64,000 nucleotides of DNA from the NCBI GenBank assembly GCA_036346355.1, contig CM070577.1, positions 48,928,309-48,992,308 of the forward strand, given 5' to 3'. Shown here piece after piece: positions 1-9,790 of this stretch. Source of the DNA: Rhipidocladum racemiflorum. Lineage: Eukaryota; Streptophyta; Magnoliopsida; Poales; Poaceae. Within the stretch, counting starts at the first letter, position 1. Every line of letters begins with the position of its first letter. Both the position numbers and the translations under genes were made by a program. Under the pieces are notes generated by a model that was not told the DNA's origin, did not search any database, and saw nothing but the letters and a program-made list of their open reading frames with translations.

Positions 1-2085
1 CAATGTAGTCTTGGTTGGGTGCCTTTTTGATAAGCATCATAAACCCTAATTAAAAGTGTTGGGAATGGTAACTAGAAGAAGAATTTGTTGTGAAGCTTTT
101 GGTTGAATTGTGTTGGGGCTCCTCAGGGAGTAGATAGTGATTATTGAAGTCTTTTATGGAAAGCGTAGTGGAGTACTATAGATGGTTCTTTTTATGCTGA
201 GCTTGTGTTTAAAAGCTTTTGGACTGGTTTGGTTGTTTGCCATTTGGTTGAAGGGTTTTCGGTCAAGGTGTTCCATATGCTGTGTTTCAGAGTTTCCCTA
301 AAACTCGTAGAAATTGGTGCAAATATGTGGTTTTGGCTAATTTGTTTAGTTGGTGCTATGGGTATGGATTTACACCCCAAAAGTTTTTTGAGTGGATCGC
401 GCCCTTTCGCGTTCGCCATGAATTATCTTTTGGAATAAATTTTAAAGGAAACAAATGGACATATAGGGTTATGTTGGAAAACTCACGAGGTTTAATTTGT
501 AATCTTCTCTTTGCTAGAGTTGGAGTTATTTGGAAAAAAAAATATGTGTAGAGTTTGCAAGTGATTCAAAAGGTGGTTTTGTGGTTGTTTCATCGGCGAT
601 GCTGTTAGTGAAGTGTTCTCTTTTGAAAATGAGTTTCCCTTTCTCTTTGAGAAAATTTATGGCGGTTGTTTGTGCAGATGTTTGACTTTGGAGTCGATGT
701 TCTTTTCCAAAATGGTGATTTTGGTTAAAATGCGATGTTTTGCAAGTTTAGCTATCTAACGTTGGTGGGTTCTGATATGATGTGGTGCCTTAACTGTTAT
801 CTATGCTGCCGTCATAGTTTATATGAATTAGCACAACTCTCGATGTTATTCGAGATTTATTCATGTGATACCGAGAAAGAAGTCGTTATGTGAATGACTT
901 TTCGGTAGTGTTGTTACATGATGAAGAAATGGTGAAAAGTAAACAGGACATCGTTTTTAGATGTTAAATGATAAAAGAGTCGTTGAGCCAGGTCGGTGAG
1001 AAAGTCATATATGGAGATATGACTAATCCGGAGTGCTCTTGAAGAATGTGCATTCATGTCATGAAACGAGATTTCCCGTGCTTCCAAGTATGAAAGGAAA
1101 GAATGAATAATTTGTGGTATTTTGGCTGTGGTGTTAGAAGTTTGAGTTTTCTTTGCGATTTGGCTTAGAAAAAAATGAAATGTGTGCTCTTTGGATGTTG
1201 CCGGATCCTTTCCGAAGTGGTTTTAGCGCTTTGGGGTTTGAGTTGTTGTAGGTGGACCAATTGGGTTCATGATTATGGTTGAGCTCACTCAATGATTGTA
1301 CTCTTTCTCGTGGTCCTTTGAGTGGAAGGTTGTGTATGACTCAATGCAAACCTTCTTGGAGAATTGTGTCGTTGAGGTGTTCCTCGGTAGGGTTGATTAA
1401 ATTATTAGTGGACCACTTTGTGGTTGCTAGTAATCGCTTTACCTTTTGAGGTGTATTGGATCTTTTTGTCGTTGGGCAATGAGCGAGTTGTGTCAACCGC
1501 AGAGGAACGATCGGTCATTTCTGTTGCGCGAGTTTTAAGGATCCTGGATGTAAAGTAGGTTTTTCCTTCTAGTGGTAATCTTAGAGCATTGTCTCCCCTG
1601 TTTCTCGTCGTCTTGAGTACAAGGAACCACAGAAGGGAGGTTGGTGCTGTGTCCTTCTGGAGAGTAGCATTAGTTAAAAGGATCGGGCACTTCAGTGCCG
1701 AGGAATGCATGGAATGAGGAGTGTGAGAATGTATTTTTTTCGTGGTCTGTTTGGGATTTTATCCTATCGCATGGGTCATGCCGAGGCCTTGTTTGAGTGC
1801 TTTGTGCTTCAATGTTGAGTAAAGTTCTCGCAAGTTTTGATTGCGAGTTATCATTAGAGCCGTTGGTCTCAGAACCTAGGAGTCATGTCTTCGAGTCTCG
1901 ATCAGTGTAAATTCCAGTGGTTTTATTTAGGAAGCTTAATCGAGTTGAAGTCTCGCGGGGGCGAGCTTTACCCAAAGCTCTTTTCTTCAGGTTTGAACCG
2001 TGAAGTTTAGATCTCTGTGTATTGTTGGTTTGGCGGAATGGCATGTCTTCGATTTGGGGTCGAATCCTGTTGAAGGGGGGTAGAA
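1..2085 (+). mobile_element. 3' part of the internal region of a non-coding LTR retrotransposon (copy 0)
   Basis: This stretch aligns along its length with the internal region at about 19165-21331: the same opening phrase (cttggttgggtgcctttt), the same order of blocks, and the same purine-rich tract just before the LTR (2071-2085). No long ORF or gag/pol motif is visible in six frames, so this is a non-autonomous, LARD-like internal region. The 5' part and the 5' LTR lie off-window to the left. The short ORFs here are not conserved in frame between copies and I do not call them genes. Confidence 0.8.
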
Positions 2086-2191
2086 TGTGATACTACGGTA
2101 TGGTGTGACATTATAAAAATGTGAAATTAGAAAATAAAACCTTACGGCTGGAGGTTTACTCGCGTTTTTGGGCCTTAGGGGGATGAAGTGA
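2086..2191 (+). repeat. Truncated start of a second-type LTR abutting the next LTR
   Basis: The 106 bases begin with tgtgatactacggtatgg directly after the polypurine tract. They match the first part of the minus-strand LTR whose start is at 47736 (tgtgacactacggaatgg in reverse complement), minus an internal deletion, and stop where a complete LTR begins at 2192. Two LTR starts therefore lie in tandem. The five bases either side of 2192-4371 (agtga, ccgat) do not match, so a simple insertion of one LTR into another is not supported. Recombination between subfamilies is more likely. Confidence 0.6.
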
Positions 2192-4371
2192 TGTGACACC
2201 ACGGAGTGTCGTAACCTTATTTAATGTACATGATGAGGCCAAAAACATTATGAAATATGAAATCGGAGTTGAAAACTATACGGTATGAGGTTTAATCGCA
2301 TTTCCGGGCCGATTTCGGGAGTTTGGGCCCTTCCCGGGAAGTTTGGGCCTAAGGGGGATGAGTCGTGGGCTTTTGTGGAAGGGGTAGGGGCCCATGAGGG
2401 AGGAGGGACCAGGCTAAGGGGGCTTGGGGCGCCCCCTCCCTTCCCTAGCCGCCCCCCACATGTCCCTCCCTCCCCTTGTGGCGCCTCCCCTAGCCGCTGC
2501 CCCCCATTGCCATGCGCCCCCTCCTACCTCCTCCCCATTGCACCACCACCTCTCCTCCACCTCTCCCCCACCCCCTTGCTGCCCTAGGGTAGCCTCCCCA
2601 CCCCTGCACCTCGAAGATCCATCCATTGGAGCGAGGAGCAAGGAGCGATCCGGGAGGAGTTTCGTTGGGTTTTCGGTCGTCGGGCGAAGGTATGGCCATG
2701 GGAAACCTTGGGGTTGATCTAGGTACTGTTCTTAGGGTCATTATCATGTTTTTAGATCAATTGGTGGTGCTGGAATTGAGTAGATTAGATTAGATCTAGA
2801 AGTTGCCACGTTCTCTGTTTTGGACAGCATGAGCAGTCGACCTAGGGTTCGGTTTTTCGCCAATTTAGATTCCGAATTTGGACGTCCGCCTATTGAAGAA
2901 GTTGTAGGTAATTTCAATACCTTTCAGTGGGTATAAAGAACGTTAAATTCCGATCATCTGTTTGAAAGTTATGGCTGTTTTACCGAGCGTGTTAAAATCT
3001 GTGACGTGATTGGAACAGATCTCGGTATTTTGTAGATTAAATAATTTTAGAGTCCGAATCAGTCTTTCCATATAGTTAGAGAAAGTTAGGAAATTTCCTA
3101 AGCTACACGAGGATGTACTCGTTTAATTGATTCGGAGTCCCAGAACCGAAGTTATGCCTTTCGGAAGGCCGCTGTCCCGACGGGACAGAACCTCTGTTTT
3201 CGGATTTTGCGAGTAGTTGGCAATGTCGGAGTAGATGACGGTTTGCGTACTGTTTTGTGGAATTGATTGTGAGTGTGTGGTACCTATGTGCAGGTGGTGT
3301 GCCCCCGGGAGTGCCTTCTACTTCTTGCCAATCCGTCGCCCGTGGTGGAGGCAAGTGTATTGGAATGATTAGCGGGTTGTAGTTTGTTTGGTTGATTGAG
3401 ATTGAAATTTGAATATATGATATGTTCACATGCCATGCTTTAATGTTTGCCATTGATATGATGAATATGTTTATTACGTGATGATGCCATGTGTTAATGT
3501 ACAAGTTATTCATGATGTTAGCATATTTGCATACATGGCATGATACATGGCCCGGGCGGTGAGAAAGACATAACTAGTCCGGGGAAGCTCGGTGAGAAAG
3601 TTATGACTATTCCGGAGAGCCAATGAGTAAGTCCTACATCGTGATTCCATCCACCGCGGTGTGGGGAAGTGAGGAGTAGGCACCCTCCATCTTCGGGATG
3701 GAAGGGGGGAGAGGGTGCACACCGATGGGTGTGTACTCAACCATACCGGTATGAGTTTCCAAGGAGATATGAGCATCGCATCGCATCGCATTACATACAT
3801 AATGATGATGATAATGATTTGTGAACATGAATGAGATGATATACATGGTGTGAGTTGTTGTAGCCATGTAATTGTTTTTGTTTGTACCATTGCAATATAC
3901 TTGCTGAGTGATGAACTCACGCTTGTGTTTATGTTGTTTTTTTAATAGGTACCATGACACCGGCATGTGGGAAAGGGCATTAGCTACACATCTTCACGTA
4001 GTTCCAGTCATATTTACCAACCTTGAGTCATGATCATAATAATAGTGCCCTGAACTAGGTGTATGGAGTAATTTTAATGTGTTGTTGATCCTCTTTGCTT
4101 ATCTATAGTTGTTTGTGTGGTTGGTCTTGGTTTAATTGTTTATGATGATGTTTTATCCATTATATATTGCTGCTTTCGATGTCTTATGTTATGAGATATT
4201 TTGCTATGATATTGCTATTGTTCAAATCATGATAAAACAAAGGAGATGCTGCCGAAATTTCCGGTTTTAGCATGTGCGCCTTTGCTGTAATTTATGCTTA
4301 ATTGTGGTATTTAGATGTTGTTTAGTCTATGTTTGGTAGCATTTAGGCGTGCTAGATGCCGGGGTGTTACA
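2192..4371 (+). mobile_element. 3' LTR of retrotransposon copy 0 (2.2-kb LTR family)
   Basis: It starts tgtgacaccacggagtgtcg and ends gccggggtgttaca, the same termini as the LTRs at 14906-17093 and 21332-23492, giving a 2180-bp LTR. Inside it I see a C-rich segment (2420-2610), a predicted GT-AG intron at 2690-3293, a 57-bp exon at 3294-3350 and a possible GC-AG intron at 3351-3948. A reading frame beginning with the ATG at 2424 stays open across these junctions. The sequence at 4242-4260 matches the CACTA hairpin at 5756-5774. Downstream DNA resumes as CACTA-1, so the element seems nested in that transposon. Confidence 0.85.
2424..4039 (+). other. Putative spliced leader ORF inside the LTR (exons 2424-2689, 3294-3350, 3949-4039)
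   Basis: Exon 1 is proline-rich and then carries the block PSIGARS-ERSGRSFVGFSVVGR, which recurs in other LTR copies. Removing 2690-3293 (gaag/gtatgg ... tgtgcag/gtgg) keeps the frame open into WCxPGSAFYF-PI. Removing 3351-3948 (ggag/gcaagt ... aatag/gtacc) continues into RYH(D/E) and a stop near 4039. The 604-bp intron has the same length in the copies at 8113-8716 and 46644-47247. No known domain is recognised. It could be a non-coding leader whose openness is partly chance; coding capacity is inference. Confidence 0.4.
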
Positions 4372-4810
4372 CCGATGATGACCCAGAAGAGACACCGGTG
4401 CCCCAACGGGTGAAGGGGGGCAAGGTGTCCTCCTCTTCGTTGTCGTCCTCCTCCTTGTCGTCCTCCTCCTTCTCGTCGTCGTCGTCCTTAGGGGGCGCCT
4501 CCTCCTCCTCCTCCTTAGGGGGCTCAGGTGCCGGCGCTGCCGGCAGCGGTGATGGTGGTAACTCCACATACTTTGACTCGACAGTACTGTCGGAGCTGCA
4601 GGGAGAAGGTGGACGAGGCGGCGGCGATGCCATGAGAGCTAGCGCGTGAAGAAGAGAAGCTGAGATACTTTGTAGGGAGATACTTTGGCACAAGAAGCTG
4701 AGATTGCGCGTGAGGTTGCAGCTGAGAGATGGCCGGCCGATTGGTTAAAAATGTGGCATCGAAACACGAATAGTCGCGTTCTTAATAATCGGTAGACGAA
4801 GGGGTTTGAA
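4372..4810. other. CACTA-1 left segment with a Glu/Asp-rich antisense ORF; no counterpart seen in CACTA-2
   Basis: The segment lies between the nested LTR and the first subterminal repeats. The minus strand is open at 4367-4693 (108 codons), with a proline-rich N half and a strongly acidic C half (runs of E and D from tcctcctcc repeats). The plus strand gives a Ser-rich frame. Low-complexity triplet repeats can create such frames by chance. Apart from a short ccgatgatga similarity near 34351, the matching position of CACTA-2 (33640-34980) holds different sequence, so this may be captured DNA. Function unknown. Confidence 0.35.
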
Positions 4811-5020
4811 TATTATCTGTGTCGGTTCTATATAGAAGCCGACTGTGATTATATTGTCACAATCGGGTTCTATATAGAACCGACACAGATAATATTCAAA
4901 CTTTGTCGGTTCCAGATAAAACTGGTGATAAATAATATCACAATCAGTTTTTATCTAGAACCGATTGTGATTAAGTAGCTAATATCACAATCGGTGTTTT
5001 CTAAGAACCGATTGTGATAA
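4811..5020. repeat. Subterminal-type CACTA repeats, block 1
   Basis: A run of direct and inverted copies of the motif (a/t)tcacaatcggttct / agaaccgattgtgat, including the variants gaccgacacagat and gccgactgtgat. In CACTA elements such motifs near the ends are binding sites for the second transposon protein. The same block lies at about 34990-35205 in CACTA-2, 1.6 kb inside that element's true terminus. Confidence 0.8.
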
Positions 5021-5614
5021 GCCTCGCTAGGTTTTATATACTCCCTCGGGATGAACTCTCCTCTGTTGTAGTTCTGTTGCCAAAAAAAACCGTCGCCACC
5101 CCGAAAAATAGAACATATTCTTATTTAAACTTAGACTTGGGGGAGAAAATCTGAAATCCTTGAGGTTGTGTGTTAAGAGGGTAAGATGAAGCCTTAGCTT
5201 GAAGAGATTTTCCCCTCTATTTTCCCTCGTTTGATGATTTCTTCAAATGGTAAGCATTCCTTCAAATTCTTTCAAATGCATGTGTTGTATGTCATTAATG
5301 CTATTATATATGGTTGAACTGTACCAATATTGTTGCAGAAATTATAAAGGAACTCCTCGAGGAGATCGGTTTGAGGCTAAAGTTGAAACCCTATATAGCT
5401 TGAGTTTATTTCCCCTCATTTGTGGTTAATTTCCTTCAAAAGGTGAGCATGTGAATGGGTTATATGTCATTATATTGTTGCTATAATATGATCAATGCTA
5501 GAGTTTAGGTTGCGTAACCTATGCGTCTCCCGTTCGAGGGTGCTTGTTTATAAGTATGCTAAAATGGCATATTTATAAATAAGCAGTCTCGAATTGTCCA
5601 CGTTTTTTGGACAG
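5021..5614 (+). other. CACTA-1 leader region upstream of tnpD
   Basis: A non-coding stretch matching about 35205-35750 of CACTA-2. It includes exon-like pieces between likely splice sites (tgttgcag at 5332-5339 and the preceding aaatggtaagc at 5245-5255), consistent with an untranslated, intron-containing leader for the transposase transcript. The segment gcgtctcccgttcgagggtg begins a block duplicated at 23493 upstream of the second gene. No ORF worth calling. Confidence 0.45.
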
Positions 5615-5827
5615 TTCGAGGATATGTGGCTCGAGCAAGTTCTTAAGCTGTTGTACAAACTCTAGAGAAAGTTTCGGCAGCATCTCCCTGGCCGGTGTTC
5701 TCCGAATACACATCCTCTTGACATGTTGTCGAGACGTGTATTTGGAGAACAGCGGGGAGATGCTGCCGAAATTTTCTCTAGAGTTAGTACAACAGCTTAG
5801 GAACTTGCTCGAACCACATATCCTCGA
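5615..5827 (+). ncRNA. Long leader hairpin A (possible small-RNA precursor)
   Basis: The left arm starts ttcgaggatatgtggctcga and the right arm ends with its near reverse complement (ctcgaaccacatatcctcga). The arms stay paired through agcaagttcttaagctgttg / caacagcttaggaacttgct and tttcggcagcatctccc / gggagatgctgccgaaa to a short loop near 5718. That is roughly 90-100 paired bases per arm with few mismatches. Copies lie at 23581-23789, 35751-35965 and 40631-40832, always in the leader of a transposon gene. The right-arm stretch 5756-5776 is identical to 21 bases near the end of the minus-strand LTR (45633-45653). Processing into small RNA is inference. Confidence 0.55.
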
Positions 5828-5979
5828 ATGGGATTAGGACCTGACCTAATTAGCAATTAGGAGTCATCGTTGGTACGTACGTACTTAGTTGGTCAACAGA
5901 TCATTCAATCTCTCAACTTTGGCGGTGCTTCAACACTTCTTTTATTTCATTGATTAGGGCATTATTAATTTATTGTTTG

Positions 5980-7562
5980 TGTAACACCCCGGCATTTAAT
6001 ATGCCTGAATGCTAAACATAAGCTAAACAACATCTAAATACCACAATTAAACATAAATTCCAGCAAAGGCGCACATGCTAAAAACCGAGATTTCGGCAGC
6101 ATCTCCTTTGTTTTAACATGAATTGAAGGAGCAACAACAGTATAGCAATATAAGGCAATATGAGAGACAGCTAAAACAGCAATAATTTAAGACTTAACGA
6201 CAATATAGGTATATTATCAAGCACTTAATGTTCTCAAGAATCAAACGAACAATAAAATTCTCATACAGCAAAGCTAAACCTTAAAGCAATAATCATCACA
6301 CGCAATTTAATATCACAACTAATAGGGTGACTTGTGGAATCATAATGGGTGAAGCTACGTGTGGACGTGTGACTACTTCCCTTCCCCGCATGTCGTTCTC
6401 ATGGTACCTAAAACAACAAGAAAACACAAGCGTGAGTTCAAAACTCAGCAAGCATATTGCAATGATACAACAAGAACAATTTCATGGCAATAATATCTCA
6501 TATCATGTAAACCATCTCATTCATAATCACATAACATTATCATCATCATTATGTATGCAATGCGATGCTATCCTCATGTCTCCTTGGAAACTCATACCGG
6601 TATGGTTGAGTACACACCCATCGTTGTGCACCCTCTCCACCCTTCCATCCCGAAGATGGAGGGTGCCTACTCCTCGCTTCCGTTCACCGCGGTGAATGGA
6701 ATCACGATGTAGGACTTACTCATTGGCTCTCCGGATTAGTCATAACTTTCTCACCGACCTTCCCGGACTAGTTATGACTTCCTCACCGCCCGGGCCATGT
6801 AATCATGCCATGTATGCAATTATGCCAACATCATAATTAACTCGTACATTAACACATGGCATCATAACATGATAAACATACTCATCATATCATTGGAAAT
6901 CATTAAAGCATGGCAAGTGATCATCTCATATAATCAATCTCATCTAGTCTCAACTAGCAACCTACAAACCGCTATTCATTACAATACACTTGCCTCAACC
7001 ACGGGCGACGGATTGGCGGGAAGTAGAAGGTACCCCCGGTGTCACACCACATTCGCCCGACGACCGAAATCCCAACAAAACTCCTCCCGGATCGCTCCTC
7101 GCTCCTCGCTCCAATGGATGGATCCACGAGGTGCAGGGGTGGGGAGGCCACCCTAGGGCAGCAAGGGGGTGGAGGAGAGGTGGTGGGGAGGTGGAGAGCA
7201 AAGGGCAAGGGAGGTGGGAACGGCGCACGGCCAAAGGGGGAGTGGAGGGGGGCGGCTAGGGCAAGGGGGAGTGGGGGAGGCGCACCAATGGGGCTGGTGG
7301 GGCGCAAGGGGCAGGGGGGAGGCCTTTTACCAGCCCCCCACACCTAATCCTAATCCTAAATGGATTCCCACTCCATCCCACCAAGGCCCACAACCCCCTC
7401 TTTTAGGCCCAAACTCCCCCGGGAAGGCCCAAAACCCCGGAAACGGCCTGGAAATGCTATTAACCCCCAAACCCTATGGTTTTAACCTTAATTCCACTTT
7501 TCATAAAGTTTTTAACCTCATCATGCTCAATAAATAAGGATACGACACTCCGTGGTGTCACA
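5980..7562 (-). mobile_element. Solo LTR, minus orientation, lacking the 604-bp LTR intron
   Basis: The reverse complement starts tgtgacaccacggagtgtcg and ends gccggggtgttaca, so this is a complete LTR of the 2.2-kb family, but only 1583 bp long. Perfect 5-bp duplications gtttg flank it at 5975-5979 and 7563-7567. The missing sequence corresponds exactly to 2690-3293 of the other copy: exon-1 sequence ending gggcgaa (7052-7058 on minus) plus one substituted base (7051) joins the exon-2 sequence gtggtgtgac (7050-7041). The second putative intron is retained. The 123-codon minus-strand frame 6972-7343 runs straight across the junction. Confidence 0.88.
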
Positions 7563-7577
7563 GTTTGTGGTTTAATT

Positions 7578-9781
7578 TGTGACACCTCGGAGTGTCGTAT
7601 CCTTAATTATTGAACATGATAAGGTTAAATACATCATGAGATGTGGAAATAAGGTTAAAACCATAGGAATTGGAGGTTAATAGCTTTTTCGGGCCGTTTC
7701 CGGGCCGTTTTCGGGGTTTTGGGCCTTCCCAGGGGAGTTTTGGGCCTTGGTGGGCTTTGGAGGGATTGAGAGGGACTCTTATTGGACTAGGGCAGGGTGT
7801 GGGGGCTGTTAAAAGGGGCTCCCCCTGCCCCCCCTTGCGCCCCCACCTCAGCCCCTTGCGCCCCCTCCACCTCTCCTCCCTCTCCCCTAAGCTCCTAGCC
7901 GCCACCCCCTCCCCAACCCGGGCGCCCCCCCACCCCGTCCGCCACCTCCACACCACCTCCCCTCCACCCCTTGCTGCCCTAGGGTGGCCTCCCCACCCCT
8001 GCACCTCGTGGAGTCATCCCGTGGAGCGAGGAGCGAGGAGCGAGGAGCGAGTAACGTGGAGCGAGGAGCGATTCGCGAGGGGATTCATTGGAGATTTGTT
8101 CGTCGGCCAAAGGTATGATCTTGGGGATCCATGGGGATGATCTAGGTACTGTTATTAGGGTGTTTATCAAGTTTTTAGATCAATTGGAGGCGCTGGATTG
8201 AAGTAATTTGGGTTAGATCTAAACTTGTCCACGTTTCTGTTTTCGGGCAGATTGAGCAGTCGAACTAGGGTTCGAGTTTCCGTCGATTTAGAATCCGAAT
8301 CCGACCGTACGGACTTCTAGGAAGTTGTAGATAATTTAATTATATTTCCGTGGACATAAAGCACGTTAAATTCCGATTAGCTGTTTGAAAGTTATGGCTG
8401 TTTTACCGAGCGCCTAAAAATCTGTGACGTAATTGGAACAGATCTCGGTAATCTGTAGATTAAACAACTTTAGAGGCCGAATCAGACTTTCCTTATACCT
8501 AGAGAAAGTTGGGAAATTTCCTAGGCTACGCGAGGGTGTACTCGTTTAATTCATTCGGAGTCCCAGAACTCAAGTTATGCCTTTTGCAAGGCTGCTGTCC
8601 CGCCGGGACAGAACCTCTGTATTTAGGTTTTAAGTAGTAGTTGGCAATGTCGGGTTAGATGGGGTTTGTGTACTGTTTGGAGGCTATGATTGTGAGTGTG
8701 TGATGCCTATGTGCAGGTGGTGTGACCCCGGAAGTGCCCTCTTCTTCCCGCCAATCCGCTGCACGTGGTTGAGGCAAGTGTGTTGTGATGGATAGCGAGT
8801 TGTAGGTTGCATGTTGAGATTAGATGGAATTGTTTACATGATATATGTCCACTTGCCATGTGTTAATGATTGATATGATATGATGAGCATGTTTAACATA
8901 TTATGATGCCATGTGTTAATATGTGAATTAAATATGATAATTGGCATGGTTGCATGCATGTCATGAGATAGGGCGAGGCGGTGAGAAAGTCTTAACTAGT
9001 CCGGCAAGGTCGGTGAGAAAGTTATGACTAATCCGAACGCTATTGAGTAAGTCCTATGTCGTGATTCCATCCACGTGGTGTTTGGAAGTTTAGTAGGCAC
9101 CCTCCATCTTCGGGATGGAAGGGAGGAAAGGGTGCACACCGACGGTGTGTACTTCCCATACGGTATGAGGTTCCAGAGGGTCGAGAGCATTGCATTACTT
9201 CGCATACAAATTGATGATGATATTGATAAGTAATCATGAATGAGATGATATACATGATGGAAGATGTTATTGCCATGTTGTTATGCTTGTTGTCCATTGC
9301 AGTATGCTTGCTGAGTTTTCGAACTCACCCTTGTGTTTTCTTGTTGTTTTAGATACCATGAGAACGGCATGCGGGAAAGGGGAATAGTCACACGCTCACA
9401 CGTTGCTTCACCTTAATGTTTCCCCAAGTCAATTCATTTAGTTTGATAATAAATTGCGTGTGATGGTCTTTAAAATTAAGTCTTAGCTTGGTTAATGAGA
9501 GTTCTATTGTTTGTTTGACACTTGGAACCTTAAGAGCTTAATGTTAGTCTCTTATTGTCGTTAAGACTTTATTTATTGCTGTTTTAGATGTTTCTCTTAT
9601 TGCCATATAATGCTATATTGTTGCTGTTCCTTAAATTCATGATAAAACAAAGGAGGTGCTGCCGAAATCTCGGTTTTTAGCCTATGCACCTTTGCTGGAA
9701 TTTTATGTTAAATGTGGTATTTAGTTGTTGTTTAGCTTGTGTTTGGTAGCATTCGGGCATATTAAATGCCGGGGTGTTACA
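7578..9781 (+). mobile_element. Solo LTR, plus orientation, with the LTR intron retained
   Basis: It starts tgtgacacctcggagtgtcg and ends gccggggtgttaca, 2204 bp. Perfect 5-bp duplications taatt flank it at 7573-7577 and 9782-9786. The predicted intron 1 is 8113-8716 (caaag/gtatga ... gtgcag/gtggtg, 604 bp). The frame 7670-8112 stays open and, if spliced, continues WCDPGSALFFPPIR. The insertion lies 9 bp before the tnpD ATG. Only 15 bp separate it from the preceding solo LTR. Confidence 0.9.
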
Positions 9782-9790
9782 TAATTGTAG

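Noticed and set aside
4811..5020. CRISPR-like array of short spaced repeats
   Set aside because: The repeats are inverted as well as direct, have irregular spacing, and match CACTA subterminal motifs in a plant genome.
5615..5827. The hairpin as the known CACTA-borne rice microRNA miR820
   Set aside because: I see no sequence in the arms resembling that microRNA, so no named family is assigned.
5980..9781. One transposon with 1.6-2.2 kb terminal inverted repeats (foldback element)
   Set aside because: The arms have separate, different 5-bp duplications (gtttg and taatt), LTR termini at both ends of each arm, and the 15-bp spacer is original target DNA. Two solo LTRs explain it better.
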